The notes: generated by a model not told the origin, from the letters alone. 64,000 bases of DNA from DASRAU01 sp035638075 (GCA_035638075.1 DASRAU010000043.1:62001-126000); one strand, 5' to 3'. Positions 25,511 through 35,430 are shown, numbered from the stretch's first letter. Translations and numbers: made by a program.

Positions 25511-25729
25511 ATGAGACACAACGGTCGCGTGAAGTGGTTCAACGCCAGCCGCGGCTTCGGATGCATCGCGCTCGACGGCGGCGGTGAAGTGCCGGTTCAC
25601 ACCGCCGCGATCCGGCGTGAAGGCGTGCGCACGCTCGAGGAGGGGCAGGCGGTCGAGTGCGACGTCGCCCAGGGGCCGCACGGCCCGCAGGCGGAGCGCG
25701 TCGTGCCGATCGGCGAAGTCCTCGAGTAG
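25511..25729 (+). CDS. Cold-shock-domain protein, CspA-like
   Basis: 72 residues. RVKWFNASRGFGCIA carries the first RNA-binding motif (GFGCI replacing GFGFI); the second is EVPVHTAAI where CspA has FVHFSAI, so one aromatic contact is lost. RREGVRTLEEGQAVECDV follows as in CspA. Probably a nucleic-acid chaperone with altered binding. It ends 6 bases before the next ATG. Confidence 0.85.
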   Translation: MRHNGRVKWFNASRGFGCIALDGGGEVPVHTAAIRREGVRTLEEGQAVECDVAQGPHGPQAERVVPIGEVLE

Positions 25730-25735
25730 GCCGCC

Positions 25736-27850
25736 ATGCAGAACCTGTGGCGCGACGACGAGGCGCGCGGCCTCGGGCCGATCGATCTCCTCGTCTACCG
25801 CTCGCGCCTGTACGGCCGCGATCCCGCGCTCGTCCTCTGGGGCGGCGGCAACACCTCGCTCAAGCAGGACGAGACCGACTTCCGCGGTCGTCCGATCGCG
25901 GCCCTGCGGATCAAGGGGAGCGGCGCGGACCTCCGGACGATCACGGCAGCCGATTTCCCCGCGCTGCGGCTCGACGATCTCCTGCCGCTCCAGGAGCGGG
26001 CGTCCCTGGACGACGACGCGATGGTGGACTGGCTGCGCCGGTGCCTGCTCGATCCGGGCGCGCGCCGTCCGTCGATCGAGACGCTCCTGCACGCCTTCGT
26101 GCCCCACGAGCACGTGGACCACACGCACGCCGACGCCATCCTGGCGCTGGCCGATCAGCAGGACGCGCGCCGGCACGTCGAGGCCGCGCTCGGCACCGAC
26201 GCCGTGTTCATCCCCTATCGCCGCCCCGGATTCCTGCTCTCGAAGGAAGTCGGAGAGGCGGTGCGGTCGGCGCCGAAAGCCCGTTGCGCCGTCCTGGAGC
26301 GCCACGGCCTGATCGCGTGGGGGCAGACCGCGCGCCAGTCCTACGAGGCGACGATCGGGATCCTGGCGCGGGCGGAGGAGTACGCCCGCGATCGGGCGCA
26401 GGGCCGCGTCGTCCTGGGGCCGCTCGTCCACCCGCCGCTCGAGGCCGCGGTGCGCCGCCGCCTCGCGGCACGTCTCCTGCCGCGGCTCCGCGGCGCGCTG
26501 GCGCGCGCGGCGCTCCCGGCTGCGGCCGGCGCCGCCGGCGCCGCGGCCGACACCCGCGTCATCCTGCGCCATGACGACGACCCCGACCTGCTGGACTTCG
26601 TCGGCCGCGAAGGCGCCGCGGCGGTCGCGCTCGCGGGACCGGCGACGCCGGACCACCTCATGTACACGCGCGTGCGCCCGCTCGTCGTTTCGCTCCACGA
26701 CCGGCCGCTGACGGGCGAGGCCGACGCCGATCGCCTGGCAGAGGCCTGCGAGCGCGAGATCGGCAAGTATGCCGACTGGTACCGGCTCTTCGTGCGCAAG
26801 CACGGGGGGGACGAGTCGAAGGTCGATCCGCGCCCGCGCCTGCTGCTCGTGCCGGGCCTCGGAGCGATCACGGCGTGGAAAGACGCGCGCCACGCCCGCA
26901 TCGTCGCCGACATCGCGCGTCATGGCGCGGCGGTGATGCGCGCCGCCTCCGGGATCGGCGAGTACCGCCCGCTTCTGCTCCAGGACGCGTTCGACATCGA
27001 GTTCTGGCCGCTCGAGCTTTACCGCATGAGCCTGCAGCCGAAGGAGGCGGAGCTTTCGCGCCGGGTCGCGCTGGTCACCGGAGCCGCGCGCGGCATTGGA
27101 CGCGGCACGGCGCTGCGGCTCGCGGCGGCCGGCTGCCACGTCGCGGTCACCGATCGGGACGGCGAGGGCGCCCGGACGGTCGCCGCCGCCATCGCTTCGG
27201 CGCACGGCGAGGAGCGCGCGATCGCCTGTTCGATGGATGTCACCGATGAAGCATCGGTCGCGGCCGGCTTCGAGGCGGCGTCGCTCGCCTGGGGCGGCGT
27301 GGACGTCGTCGTCAGCAACGCCGGCATCGCGCACGTCAGCAGCGTGGAGCGGATGGAGCGGCGCGACTGGGATCGGGTCCTCGCCGTCAACGCCACCGGG
27401 CATTTCCTCGTGTCGCGCGAAGCGGTGCGGCTGATGAAGGCGCAGGGCACCGGCGGCAGCATCGTCGTCATCGGGTCGAAGAACGTGCTCGCGCCGGGAA
27501 AGGATTTCGGCGCCTACAGCGCGTCGAAGGCGGCCCAGGTCCAGCTCGCCCGCGTGCTGGCCATCGAGGCCGCCCCGGACCGCATCCGGGTGAACCTCGT
27601 CCACCCCGACGCGGTGTTCCAGGATTCCGGGCTCTGGTCCGAGGAGGTGCGGCAGGAGCGCGCCCGCGCGCACGGCATCGCGCCGGCGGAGATCGAGGAG
27701 TTCTACCGCAAGCGCAACCTGCTGGGGGAAAACGTCACCGCCGAGGATGTCGCCGAGGCGGTCCTGTGGCTCGCGTCCGATCGATCGCTCAAGACGACCG
27801 GCTGCATCCTGACGGTGGACGGCGGATTGAGGGAAGCCTTCCCGCGTTGA
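25736..27850 (+). CDS. Bifunctional rhamnulose-1-phosphate aldolase / short-chain dehydrogenase
   Basis: 704 residues. Residues 1-430 form a class-II aldolase domain (WGGGNTSLK, HEHVDHTHADA zinc ligands, LERHGLIAWG). Residues about 440-700 form a short-chain dehydrogenase (TGAARGIG near 447-454, NAG near 529, YSASK near 591). This is the RhaD-RhaE type fusion that cleaves rhamnulose-1-phosphate and oxidises lactaldehyde. No other rhamnose genes are adjacent, so the sugar substrate is inferred from the family only. Confidence 0.9.
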   Translation: MQNLWRDDEARGLGPIDLLVYRSRLYGRDPALVLWGGGNTSLKQDETDFRGRPIAALRIKGSGADLRTITAADFPALRLDDLLPLQERASLDDDAMVDWLRRCLLDPGARRPSIETLLHAFVPHEHVDHTHADAILALADQQDARRHVEAALGTDAVFIPYRRPGFLLSKEVGEAVRSAPKARCAVLERHGLIAWGQTARQSYEATIGILARAEEYARDRAQGRVVLGPLVHPPLEAAVRRRLAARLLPRLRGALARAALPAAAGAAGAAADTRVILRHDDDPDLLDFVGREGAAAVALAGPATPDHLMYTRVRPLVVSLHDRPLTGEADADRLAEACEREIGKYADWYRLFVRKHGGDESKVDPRPRLLLVPGLGAITAWKDARHARIVADIARHGAAVMRAASGIGEYRPLLLQDAFDIEFWPLELYRMSLQPKEAELSRRVALVTGAARGIGRGTALRLAAAGCHVAVTDRDGEGARTVAAAIASAHGEERAIACSMDVTDEASVAAGFEAASLAWGGVDVVVSNAGIAHVSSVERMERRDWDRVLAVNATGHFLVSREAVRLMKAQGTGGSIVVIGSKNVLAPGKDFGAYSASKAAQVQLARVLAIEAAPDRIRVNLVHPDAVFQDSGLWSEEVRQERARAHGIAPAEIEEFYRKRNLLGENVTAEDVAEAVLWLASDRSLKTTGCILTVDGGLREAFPR

Positions 27851-27859
27851 GGGGCCGCC

Positions 27860-27874
27860 GCGGACGTCGTCCGC
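27860..27874. terminator. Hairpin between convergent genes
   Basis: GCGGAC-GTC-GTCCGC perfect 6-bp stem between the aldolase fusion and the convergent TPR gene, with no T-run. Confidence 0.35.
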
Positions 27875-27910
27875 GCGAGGCGCGGGGCCCGGGGCTGGTC
27901 CTGCGTGCCG

Positions 27911-28606
27911 TTACTGCGGGATGGACGACTCGATCGGGAAGACCACCGTCCCGCCGCGATCGATGTAGGTCTGGGCCATCACCGCCGGGACCCGGTTGTT
28001 GCTGACGATCTGCGGGTTCTGGCGCACGTCGAGCAGTCCCGGGTCGAGCGCGAAGGCACGCTCGTAGGCGTGGATCGCCTCGGTGTAGAAGTTGTCCGCG
28101 TCGAGGACGACCCCCAGGTTGTACCAGGCGAGAGCGTAGTTCGGCTGAATCGCCACCGCCTTGCGGTACGCGAGCTTCGCTTCGCTCTTGCGCCCGAGGG
28201 CATACCGGACCACGCCGAGGTTGTTCCAGGCCGCGGCGAAGTTCTTGTCGAGCTTGACGGCCCGCGTGTAGCGCGCCTCGGCGTCCTTGCGGCGTCCCTG
28301 CTTCAGCAACAGGTTACCGAGTTCGTTCAGCAGGTAGGGATTGTCGGGATGCCGCGCCAGCTTCTCGTTCAGCACGTCGATGTCGAGCGGGACGGCGCTG
28401 TCCGGCTTGCGCGCCGGCGGCTTCGGGGCGGTCGCCTCGGGAGCATTCGCCTCGGGCTCGGCCGGAGCCGCCGCGGGGGCCTGCGTGGGGGGAGCCGCCG
28501 GAGGTTCCTGGGCATACCCGGGAGCGAACGTGCCGAGGAGCACCGCTCCCGCCAGGAGCGACCGTTTCATCCCGAACCTGCGACCGAACCCTGCGAACCT
28601 GCTCAC
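27911..28606 (-). CDS. Exported TPR protein
   Basis: 231 residues. A signal peptide (MKRSLLAGAVLLG... ending GYAQ) is followed by a Pro/Ala-rich segment and three tetratricopeptide repeats (about 85-200, with AAAWNNLGVVRYALGRKSEA and ALAWYNLGVVLDADNFYTEA). GTG 28606 overlaps the stop of the upstream gene (GTGA) and has GGAGG four bases before it; ATG 28570 is an alternative that starts directly at the signal peptide. Function unknown. Confidence 0.75.
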   Translation of the reverse strand: MSRFAGFGRRFGMKRSLLAGAVLLGTFAPGYAQEPPAAPPTQAPAAAPAEPEANAPEATAPKPPARKPDSAVPLDIDVLNEKLARHPDNPYLLNELGNLLLKQGRRKDAEARYTRAVKLDKNFAAAWNNLGVVRYALGRKSEAKLAYRKAVAIQPNYALAWYNLGVVLDADNFYTEAIHAYERAFALDPGLLDVRQNPQIVSNNRVPAVMAQTYIDRGGTVVFPIESSIPQ

Positions 28607-29259
28607 GAACCCTCCGATTTCTCGACGGCGCGGACCTTCAAAGCCACCTTGTTGTCCTTGGAGTATATCTTGAACTCCACCGCCTCACACGGGTTCTTCG
28701 CCTGCAAAGCCGCGGTCTGGCGGGCGATCTCGCGGGCGAAGGACTCGAACGCCAGGGGTCGGGCGTCGCCGCTCTGGCTGCGGGCCGCGATGAACGACTC
28801 GTAGAGGCGCCTGACCTTGGCCTCGTCCGGCTGGTTCGCCTGGATGCGGACGGCGCCCGCAGCCGCGGGCTTCCTGGTCTGAGGTCTTGCGCCCGCGGCC
28901 TGCGCAGCGGGCGGTTTCGCGGGAGGGATCGGGCCGGCGCTGCCGCCGTTCCCGGCCTGCGCGGCCCGCTTCGCGGCGCGGACGGCGAGAGGGTGGACGC
29001 GCGCCCCCTCCTCCTTCATGCGCATCATCTTGTTCCAGAGCTCCTGGAACGTGTTGAACTTGTTCACGACGCTGCTGTACATGAAGCGTTCGGCCATGTT
29101 GCGCAGCTCCACGCCCTGGAGCTTGCGGAATGCGCGCGACAGCGCGCCGTGCTGATCGGTCGGCGGACGCGGACTCGCTCCCTGGAAGTAGAGGTCGTAC
29201 TGGACCTTCAGGCGGCGGATCTCGAAATCGAGCGCCTTCAGATCGTCTTCCATGCTCAT
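28603..29259 (-). CDS. MXAN_5187-like protein
   Basis: 218 residues. N-terminal helical part (LKALDFEIRRLKVQYDLYF, a probable coiled coil), an Ala/Pro-rich linker (about 100-145), and a C-terminal domain (EAKVRRLYESFIAARSQSG ... EFKIYSKDNKVALK) that I recognise as the C-terminal domain described for myxobacterial MXAN_5187-type proteins. No biochemical role is known. It is the first gene of a two-gene operon with the TPR protein. Confidence 0.6.
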   Translation of the reverse strand: MSMEDDLKALDFEIRRLKVQYDLYFQGASPRPPTDQHGALSRAFRKLQGVELRNMAERFMYSSVVNKFNTFQELWNKMMRMKEEGARVHPLAVRAAKRAAQAGNGGSAGPIPPAKPPAAQAAGARPQTRKPAAAGAVRIQANQPDEAKVRRLYESFIAARSQSGDARPLAFESFAREIARQTAALQAKNPCEAVEFKIYSKDNKVALKVRAVEKSEGS

Positions 29260-29307
29260 CGGGTGCGATGGCTCCCGGTCCGCCGACTCGGGTCGGACCT
29301 CGCGCGG

Positions 29308-29335
29308 AATATAGGTTGGCCGGGACGGGATTCAA
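29308..29335 (-). promoter_or_regulatory. Minus-strand promoter of the MXAN_5187-like/TPR operon
   Basis: TTGAAT (29330-29335), 16-base spacer, TATATT (29308-29313) on the minus strand. Its -35 is only 12 bases from the plus-strand -35 of selA, so the two promoters stand back to back. Confidence 0.5.
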
Positions 29336-29347
29336 ATCGTCGGGCTT

Positions 29348-29376
29348 TTGACACCCCGGAATGACTGTGATGAGAT
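29348..29376 (+). promoter_or_regulatory. selA promoter, leaderless type
   Basis: Perfect TTGACA (29348-29353), 17-base spacer, TGAGAT (29371-29376), then 10 bases to ATG 29387. The TTG of the -35 is also an in-frame start-like codon and should not be taken as the gene start. Confidence 0.6.
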
Positions 29377-29386
29377 GCCGCCCCTC

Positions 29387-30858
29387 ATGCCCTCCCTGAG
29401 ATCACCCGCAAGGTCCCGTGGAAACACCGTTCGCGCCGGGTCCGCTGGCAAGGCCGAAGCCGGCGGGTCCGCAGGTCTGCGCCGCCTGCCGTCGGTCCAC
29501 GAAGTCCTGGAGCGGCCGGAGGTGCGCGCCCTCTCGGAGCGTTTCGGCCGTGCCATCGTGACGGCGCTCCTGCGCGAGCGGCTCGAGTCGCTGCGGCAGC
29601 GGGGGCGCCGGCCGGCCTCCGCCTCGCAGGGAGCGGCGCTCGCGGACGCCGTCGCCGGGCTGGGCGCCTGGCTCGAGGCGGAGACGGCCGCCCGCACCCG
29701 CTCGACCCTGGTTCCGGTGATCAACGCAACTGGCGTCGTCATCCACACCAACCTCGGACGCGCGCCGCTGCCCGAGGAGGCGCTGCGCCGGATGGCGGAA
29801 GTCGGCCGCTCCTACACGACGCTCGAATACGACCTCGCGGCCGGGAATCGTGGCTCGCGCGGCGTCCACCTGGAGCGGCTCTTCCGGCTCCTGTTCCCCG
29901 GGGCGGCGACGCTCGTGGTGAACAACAACGCCGCCGCGGTGATGCTCGTGCTCAACACGCTGGCGGAGGGGCGCGAGGTGATCGTCTCGCGCGGCGAGCT
30001 GGTCGAGATCGGCGGCTCGTTCCGCGTCCCCGACATCCTCGCGAAGAGCGGCGCCGTCCTGCGCGAGGTGGGCACGACGAACAAGACGCGCCTCGCCGAC
30101 TACGAGCGGGCGATCGGTCCGAAGACGGCGCTCCTCCTGAAGGTGCATCCGAGCAATTACCGCATCGTCGGCTTCACCGACGCCGTGCCGCTGGCGGACC
30201 TGGCGCGCCTCGGCCGCAGGCGCCGCGTGCCCGTGCTCATGGACCAGGGGAGCGGCAACCTGCGCGACCTGCGCCGCCATGGGCTGCGTGACGAGGGAAC
30301 GGTGCAGGAGGCGCTCGGAGCCGGCGCCGATCTCGTCTGCGCCAGCGGCGACAAGCTTCTCGGGGGGCCGCAGGCGGGGATCCTGGCGGGGCGTCCGGCG
30401 CTGCTCGAGCGGCTGCGGCGCAACCCCCTGGCGCGGGCGCTGCGCGTCGACAAGACGATCGTGGCGGCGCTCGAAGCGGTGCTGCTGGCGCACATCCGTG
30501 GGGACGAGGACTCCGTTCCGGCCGTCCGGATGATCGCGCTCACGCCGGACGCGCTCGAGCCCCGCGCCCGCCGCTTCGCCGAACGCATCTCGTCGGCGGC
30601 CGCCCGCCTGCAGGCGCGCGTCCGGGCGGGGACGTCGGTCAGTGGCGGCGGTTCGGGGCCGGGGGAGGGGATGCCGTCGGTCCTGGTCGCGGTCCGCGCC
30701 GAGGGGTTGAGTGCGCGCGCTCTCGAGGAGCGCTTGCGCCTCGGCGCCCGGCCGGTGATCGCCCGGATCGAAGCGGGGGAGCTGCTGTTCGACCTGAGGA
30801 CCGTCCCGGAAGAGCAGGACGAGGAGCTCCTCGCCGCCCTCGTGGCCGCCGCCTCCGC

Positions 30859-30862
<4 letters not shown>
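29387..30862 (+). CDS. selA: L-seryl-tRNA(Sec) selenium transferase
   Basis: 491 residues. PLP enzyme that converts Ser-tRNA(Sec) to Sec-tRNA(Sec). VINATGVVIHTNLGRAPL, LEYDLAAGNRGSRG and VVNNNAAAVML are diagnostic, and the PLP lysine lies in ASGDKLLGGPQAG near residue 322. Its presence implies UGA decoding as selenocysteine in this organism, supported by the selenoprotein candidate at 35431. selB, selD and tRNA-Sec are not in the window. The 3' end overlaps the convergent ychF by 4 bases. Confidence 0.96.
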
Positions 30863-31944
<1,082 letters not shown>

Positions 31945-31946
31945 GT

Positions 31947-31959
31947 CGGAGGGCCTCCG
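31947..31959 (-). promoter_or_regulatory. Inverted repeat covering the ychF Shine-Dalgarno
   Basis: CGGAGG-C-CCTCCG on the minus strand, two bases before the start codon. The GGAGG sits in the 5' arm, so folding would hide it from the ribosome. Confidence 0.35.
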
Positions 31960-32012
31960 GACGCACGCGCCGCGGACGGCGGCATGCACGGTGAAGCGCG
32001 GATTCTAGCCGA

Positions 32013-32210
32013 TCATTTCCGGCGGGTCTCGCGGGGCGGGGGAGCGGACGCCCCGTCGCCCCCTTTCAGCCGGCCGGACTCGAGAAGGAGGCGGCGCAGG
32101 AGGAATTCGATCTGCCCGTTCAGGCTCCGGAGGTCGTCGCGGGCCCAGCGTTCGAGCGCCGCGAGGACCTCGGGGTCGATCCGCAGCAGGAAGGGACGAC
32201 GTTCGCCCAC
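32013..32210 (-). CDS. Arc-type ribbon-helix-helix protein
   Basis: 65 residues. RPFLLRIDPEVLAALERWARDDLRSLNGQIEFLLRRLL gives a beta strand (FLLRID) and two helices as in Arc/MetJ-type DNA-binding dimers; a basic tail follows. It lies 4 bases after the stop of the SPFH gene, a pairing I know from other genomes. No toxin gene is adjacent, so a toxin-antitoxin role is not indicated. It could bind the palindrome in front of the operon. Confidence 0.75.
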   Translation of the reverse strand: MGERRPFLLRIDPEVLAALERWARDDLRSLNGQIEFLLRRLLLESGRLKGGDGASAPPPRETRRK

Positions 32211-32214
32211 CGGT

Positions 32215-33084
32215 TTATTGATAGAGGGTGCCGGTGTTCACGACCGGCTGCGCCGAGCGCTCGCCGCAGAGCACGACGAGCAGGTTGCTGACCATGGCGG
32301 CGCGCCTTTCGCCGTCGAGGGTGACGACCTTGTTCTCTTCGAGCCGGGCGAGCGCCATCTCGACCATGCCGACGGCGCCGTCCACGATGCGCGTGCGGGC
32401 CGCCACGATGGCGCCCGCCTGCTGGCGCTGCAGCATCGCCGAGGCGATCTCCGGCGCGTAGGCCAGGTGGCTGATGCGCGCTTCGATGACCTCGACGCCG
32501 GCGCGGTTCAGACGCGCCTGGATCTCGGTCTTGAGGTGCTCGGCGATCTCCGCCGTATGCCCGCGCAGCGACATCTGCTTGTCGTCGTGCGCGTCGTAGG
32601 CATAGGAGGTGGCCAGGTTGCGAAGCGCCGCCTCGCTCTGCACGTGGACGTAGTTCTCGTAGTTGTCCACCTCGAAGCAGGCCTCCGCCGTGTCCACCAC
32701 CCGCCAGACGACGACCGCGGCCAGCTCGATCGGGTTCCCTTCGATGTCGTTCACCTTGAGGTGGGCCGACTCGAAGTTGCGCACGCGCAGGGACAGCCGC
32801 CGCTTGCTGTAGAACGGGTTCGCGAACCGCAGCCCCGGCTGCTTGACGGTCCCCACGTAGGAGCCGAACAGCTGCAGCACCCGCCCTTCGTTCGGATCGA
32901 CGACGAACAGCCCCGCCAGCAGGACCACGGAGCCGACGAACACCACGATGGACGCGATGATCGTCCCCTTGTCCTGGTGGAGGATCCCCTGCACGAACCC
33001 GTAGATGGCTCCCGCCATCGCCAGCAGCAAGATTGCCAGAGCCGCATACCCCGACACCGCCCGCCGTTCCTTTTCCCGAATCAT
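32215..33084 (-). CDS. SPFH/Band 7 domain membrane protein
   Basis: 289 residues. Two N-terminal hydrophobic helices (about 12-60) are followed by an SPFH domain (GRVLQLFGSYVGTVKQPGL ... NPIELAAVVVWRV ... RLNRAGVEVIEARISHLAYAP) and a helical C terminus. These proteins form membrane-associated oligomers, flotillin/stomatin style. It is the first gene of a two-gene operon with the ribbon-helix-helix protein. Confidence 0.9.
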   Translation of the reverse strand: MIREKERRAVSGYAALAILLLAMAGAIYGFVQGILHQDKGTIIASIVVFVGSVVLLAGLFVVDPNEGRVLQLFGSYVGTVKQPGLRFANPFYSKRRLSLRVRNFESAHLKVNDIEGNPIELAAVVVWRVVDTAEACFEVDNYENYVHVQSEAALRNLATSYAYDAHDDKQMSLRGHTAEIAEHLKTEIQARLNRAGVEVIEARISHLAYAPEIASAMLQRQQAGAIVAARTRIVDGAVGMVEMALARLEENKVVTLDGERRAAMVSNLLVVLCGERSAQPVVNTGTLYQ

Positions 33085-33137
33085 CTTTCGTCCCCCTCAG
33101 CGCCCCAACGGGCGGCTTCACTGTTTCGTGATTGCGT

Positions 33138-33149
33138 AGTGATATCACT
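33138..33149. promoter_or_regulatory. 12-bp perfect palindrome (candidate operator)
   Basis: AGTGATATCACT overlaps the -10 (TATCAC, 33139-33144) of the minus-strand promoter for the SPFH operon. Position and symmetry fit a repressor site. Confidence 0.5.
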
Positions 33150-33168
33150 GTGTAATCTACCCCGTCAA
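33139..33168 (-). promoter_or_regulatory. Promoter of the SPFH/RHH operon
   Basis: Minus-strand TTGACG (33163-33168), 18-base spacer, TATCAC (33139-33144). The transcript would have about 48 bases of leader before ATG 33084. Confidence 0.45.
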
Positions 33169-33320
33169 GCCCGGAATGCAAGGAGATTCTTCGAGCCTTC
33201 TCCCCGCCCGACTGAGTCACGAGCGGCGCGCACGAACGCGAGCGACCGCGTCCCCCGCCGGCCTCCCTTCCGTTCCTGCCCCGGTGGCGACGGAGGGGGT
33301 TTCAGTTGCGGCCACGGTGA

Positions 33321-33326
33321 TAGAAT
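33321..33326 (+). promoter_or_regulatory. -10 element of the tRNA cluster
   Basis: Extended -10 TGA-TAGAAT ends 26 bases before tRNA-Pro. It probably serves all five tRNAs. No clear -35. Confidence 0.45.
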
Positions 33327-33352
33327 CCCGCCTCGCACAGCGGAGAGGGACC

Positions 33353-33426
33353 CGGGGCGTAGCGCAGCCTGGTAGCGCATCTGCTTTGGGAGCAGAGGGT
33401 CGGTGGTTCGAATCCACTCGCCCCGA
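33353..33426 (+). tRNA. tRNA-Pro (TGG)
   Basis: Cloverleaf: acceptor CGGGGCG/CGCCCCG, anticodon loop TTTGGGA giving TGG, T loop TTCGAAT, discriminator A. CCA is not encoded. Confidence 0.95.
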
Positions 33427-33489
33427 CCCCGGATCCGCGGCGGAGGCCGGTTCCGGTCCGGTCCCGCTTCAGCCGATGTCTTCGGGTGC

Positions 33490-33566
33490 GCGCCTGTAGC
33501 TCAGCGGATCAGAGCACTAGCCTCCGGAGCTAGGGGTCGGAGGTTCGAATCCTCTCAGGCGCGCCA
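33490..33566 (+). tRNA. tRNA-Arg (CCG)
   Basis: Acceptor GCGCCTG/CAGGCGC, anticodon stem CTAGC/GCTAG with loop CTCCGGA giving CCG. Discriminator G and encoded CCA (33564-33566). Confidence 0.95.
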
Positions 33567-33648
33567 GCCCGGACGCGTGTTAACATGCCGCTCCCCAAAA
33601 GGTCCGGACAGTGGCGTCGGGCCGTTGTGGAAACGAAATTCCGACCGC

Positions 33649-33724
33649 GCGCCTGTAGCTCAGGGGACAGAGCAACGGCCTTCTAAGCCGTGGGTCGGGG
33701 GTTCGAATCCCTTCAGGCGCACCA
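33649..33724 (+). tRNA. tRNA-Arg (TCT)
   Basis: Acceptor GCGCCTG/CAGGCGC, anticodon stem ACGGC/GCCGT with loop CTTCTAA giving TCT. Encoded CCA, followed by a run of six T. Confidence 0.95.
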
Positions 33725-33789
33725 CTTTTTTGCATGCGGCGGCCTTCGTGGATGTCGCGGGGAAATCGGGCAGTCGGCAGTCGAAGGAT

Positions 33790-33866
33790 GGTGAGTGTAG
33801 CTCAGGTGGTAGAGCCCCGGGTTGTGGCCCCGGTTGTCGGGGGTTCGAGTCCCCTCACTCACCCCA
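33790..33866 (+). tRNA. tRNA-His (GTG)
   Basis: Extra 5' G at position -1 opposite discriminator C, acceptor GTGAGTG/CACTCAC, anticodon GTG, encoded CCA. Confidence 0.95.
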
Positions 33867-33889
33867 TCGGTTGATTTGACGTCTGGGAC

Positions 33890-33965
<76 letters not shown>

Positions 33966-33987
33966 GTCCCCGGCACGGCGCACACGG

Positions 33988-35265
33988 TCACGGGCGCCGA
34001 GCGGCGCATCGCGCCGCTTTTCCCTTCAGCAAGTCCCGCTCCCGCGCGTTGCCGGTGAGCGACGCCGCGCGCTCGTATTCGGCGCGGGCCTCGTCGCGCC
34101 GTCCGAGCTTCTCCAGGAGATCACCCCGCACGCCCGGCAGCAGGTGATACGACGCCAGCGCCGGATCCGCGGCGAGGGCGTCCACGAGCGGCAGCGCCTC
34201 CGCCGGGCCCGAGGCCATCCCCACGGCGACGGCGCGGTTCAACGCGACGACGGGCGACGGCATCCACCCGAGGAGCGCGTCGTAGAGGGACACGATGGCG
34301 CGCCAGTCGGTCTCGACGGCCGTCGGGGCACGCACGTGGCACGCGGCGATCGCCGCCTGCAGCGCGTACGGGCCCGGCCTGGTCGCGAGCCGAGACGCCC
34401 GGTCGAGCGCCGCGAGTCCGCGGCGAACGAGCAGGGGATCCCACAAGGCCCGGTTCTGATCGAGCAGCAGGACCGGCGTTCCGTCGGGGGCGCGCCGCGC
34501 CGGGAAGCGCGACGCCTGCAGCTCCATGAGGGCCACGAGCCCGTGCACCTCGGGTTCGTAGGGAGCGAGACCGGCGAGCACGCGGCCGAGCCGGAGCGCC
34601 TCCTCCGACAGCTCCGGGCGCATCCATTCGTTCCCCGACGACGCCGCATAGCCCTCGTTGAAGACGAGATAGATCGTCTCCAGCACCGAGGCCAGCCGCG
34701 CGGCGCGCTCGTCGCCGCGCGGGACCTCGAACGGCACCCGCTTCTCGGCGAGCGTGCGCTTGGCGCGGACGATGCGCTGGGCGATGGTCGTCTCGGGCGT
34801 CAGGTAAGCGCGCGCGATCTCCGTCGTCGTCAGGCCTCCGAGGACCCGCAGGGTCAGCGCGACGCGGCCGTCGGAGGGAAGCGCCGGGTGACAGGCGACG
34901 AACATGAGCCGCAGCAGATCGTCGCCGAGGTCGTCGTCGATCGCCTGGTCCATCGACTCGATGGCCGCCCGCGGCTCCGGGGCGTCGCCGAAAGATTCGT
35001 GCACGCGGCGCTGCATCGCCTCGCGTCGGAAGCCGTCCACGGCGCGGTTCTTCGCGGCCGCCATCAGCCACGCCGCCGGGTTGCCGGGGAGGCCGTCCCG
35101 CGGCCACTGCTCGAGCGCGGCGACGAGCGCGTCCTGCGCCAGGTCCTCGGCGCGCCCGACGTCGCGCGTCAGGCGCGCCAGCGCGCCGATGAGCCGCGGC
35201 GCCTCGATGCGGAAGACCGCCTCGACGGCATCGCGGGTCACCTCGTCGCTCACACTGCGCACCAA
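33988..35265 (-). CDS. ECF sigma factor with C-terminal TPR extension (ECF42-like)
   Basis: 425 residues. Sigma region 2 (LARLTRDVGRAEDLAQDALV), region 4 (GGLTTTEIARAYLTPETTIAQRI), then an extension of about 230 residues with TPR-like helices (YLVFNEGYAASSGNEW ... DQNRALWDPLLV ... VVALNRAVAVGMASG) that is the hallmark of ECF42. Such genes normally sit beside a YCII/DGPF-domain gene; none is here. Starts in frame are TTG 35265, GTG 35262 and GTG 35250; none has a Shine-Dalgarno. Confidence 0.9.
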   Translation of the reverse strand: MVRSVSDEVTRDAVEAVFRIEAPRLIGALARLTRDVGRAEDLAQDALVAALEQWPRDGLPGNPAAWLMAAAKNRAVDGFRREAMQRRVHESFGDAPEPRAAIESMDQAIDDDLGDDLLRLMFVACHPALPSDGRVALTLRVLGGLTTTEIARAYLTPETTIAQRIVRAKRTLAEKRVPFEVPRGDERAARLASVLETIYLVFNEGYAASSGNEWMRPELSEEALRLGRVLAGLAPYEPEVHGLVALMELQASRFPARRAPDGTPVLLLDQNRALWDPLLVRRGLAALDRASRLATRPGPYALQAAIAACHVRAPTAVETDWRAIVSLYDALLGWMPSPVVALNRAVAVGMASGPAEALPLVDALAADPALASYHLLPGVRGDLLEKLGRRDEARAEYERAASLTGNARERDLLKGKAARCAARRP

Positions 35266-35376
35266 TCGCGATTCAGCGGCGTCTCCCTTGCACTCTCACG
35301 TCGAAAGCGCGGGCGCGAAATCGACCGCGAGAGCGATTCTATGGCTCCGTCGCCCCGGCCGACGACGGCGTGACGC

Positions 35377-35406
35377 TTGATCCTCTTCGCGCCGCTCGGA
35401 TACGAT
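35377..35406 (+). promoter_or_regulatory. Promoter of the selenoprotein gene
   Basis: TTGATC (35377-35382), 18-base spacer, TACGAT (35401-35406). GGAGG (35418-35422) lies 8 bases before ATG 35431. Confidence 0.5.
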
Positions 35407-35430
35407 GCGCTCCCCACGGAGGAAATGGAG

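Noticed and set aside
29348..29386. TTG at 29348 as the selA start
   Set aside because: This TTG is the -35 TTGACA of a well-spaced promoter, and the ATG at 29387 follows the -10 by 10 bases.
32013..32210. Ribbon-helix-helix gene as an antitoxin
   Set aside because: No toxin-sized gene adjoins it; the only partner is the SPFH gene.
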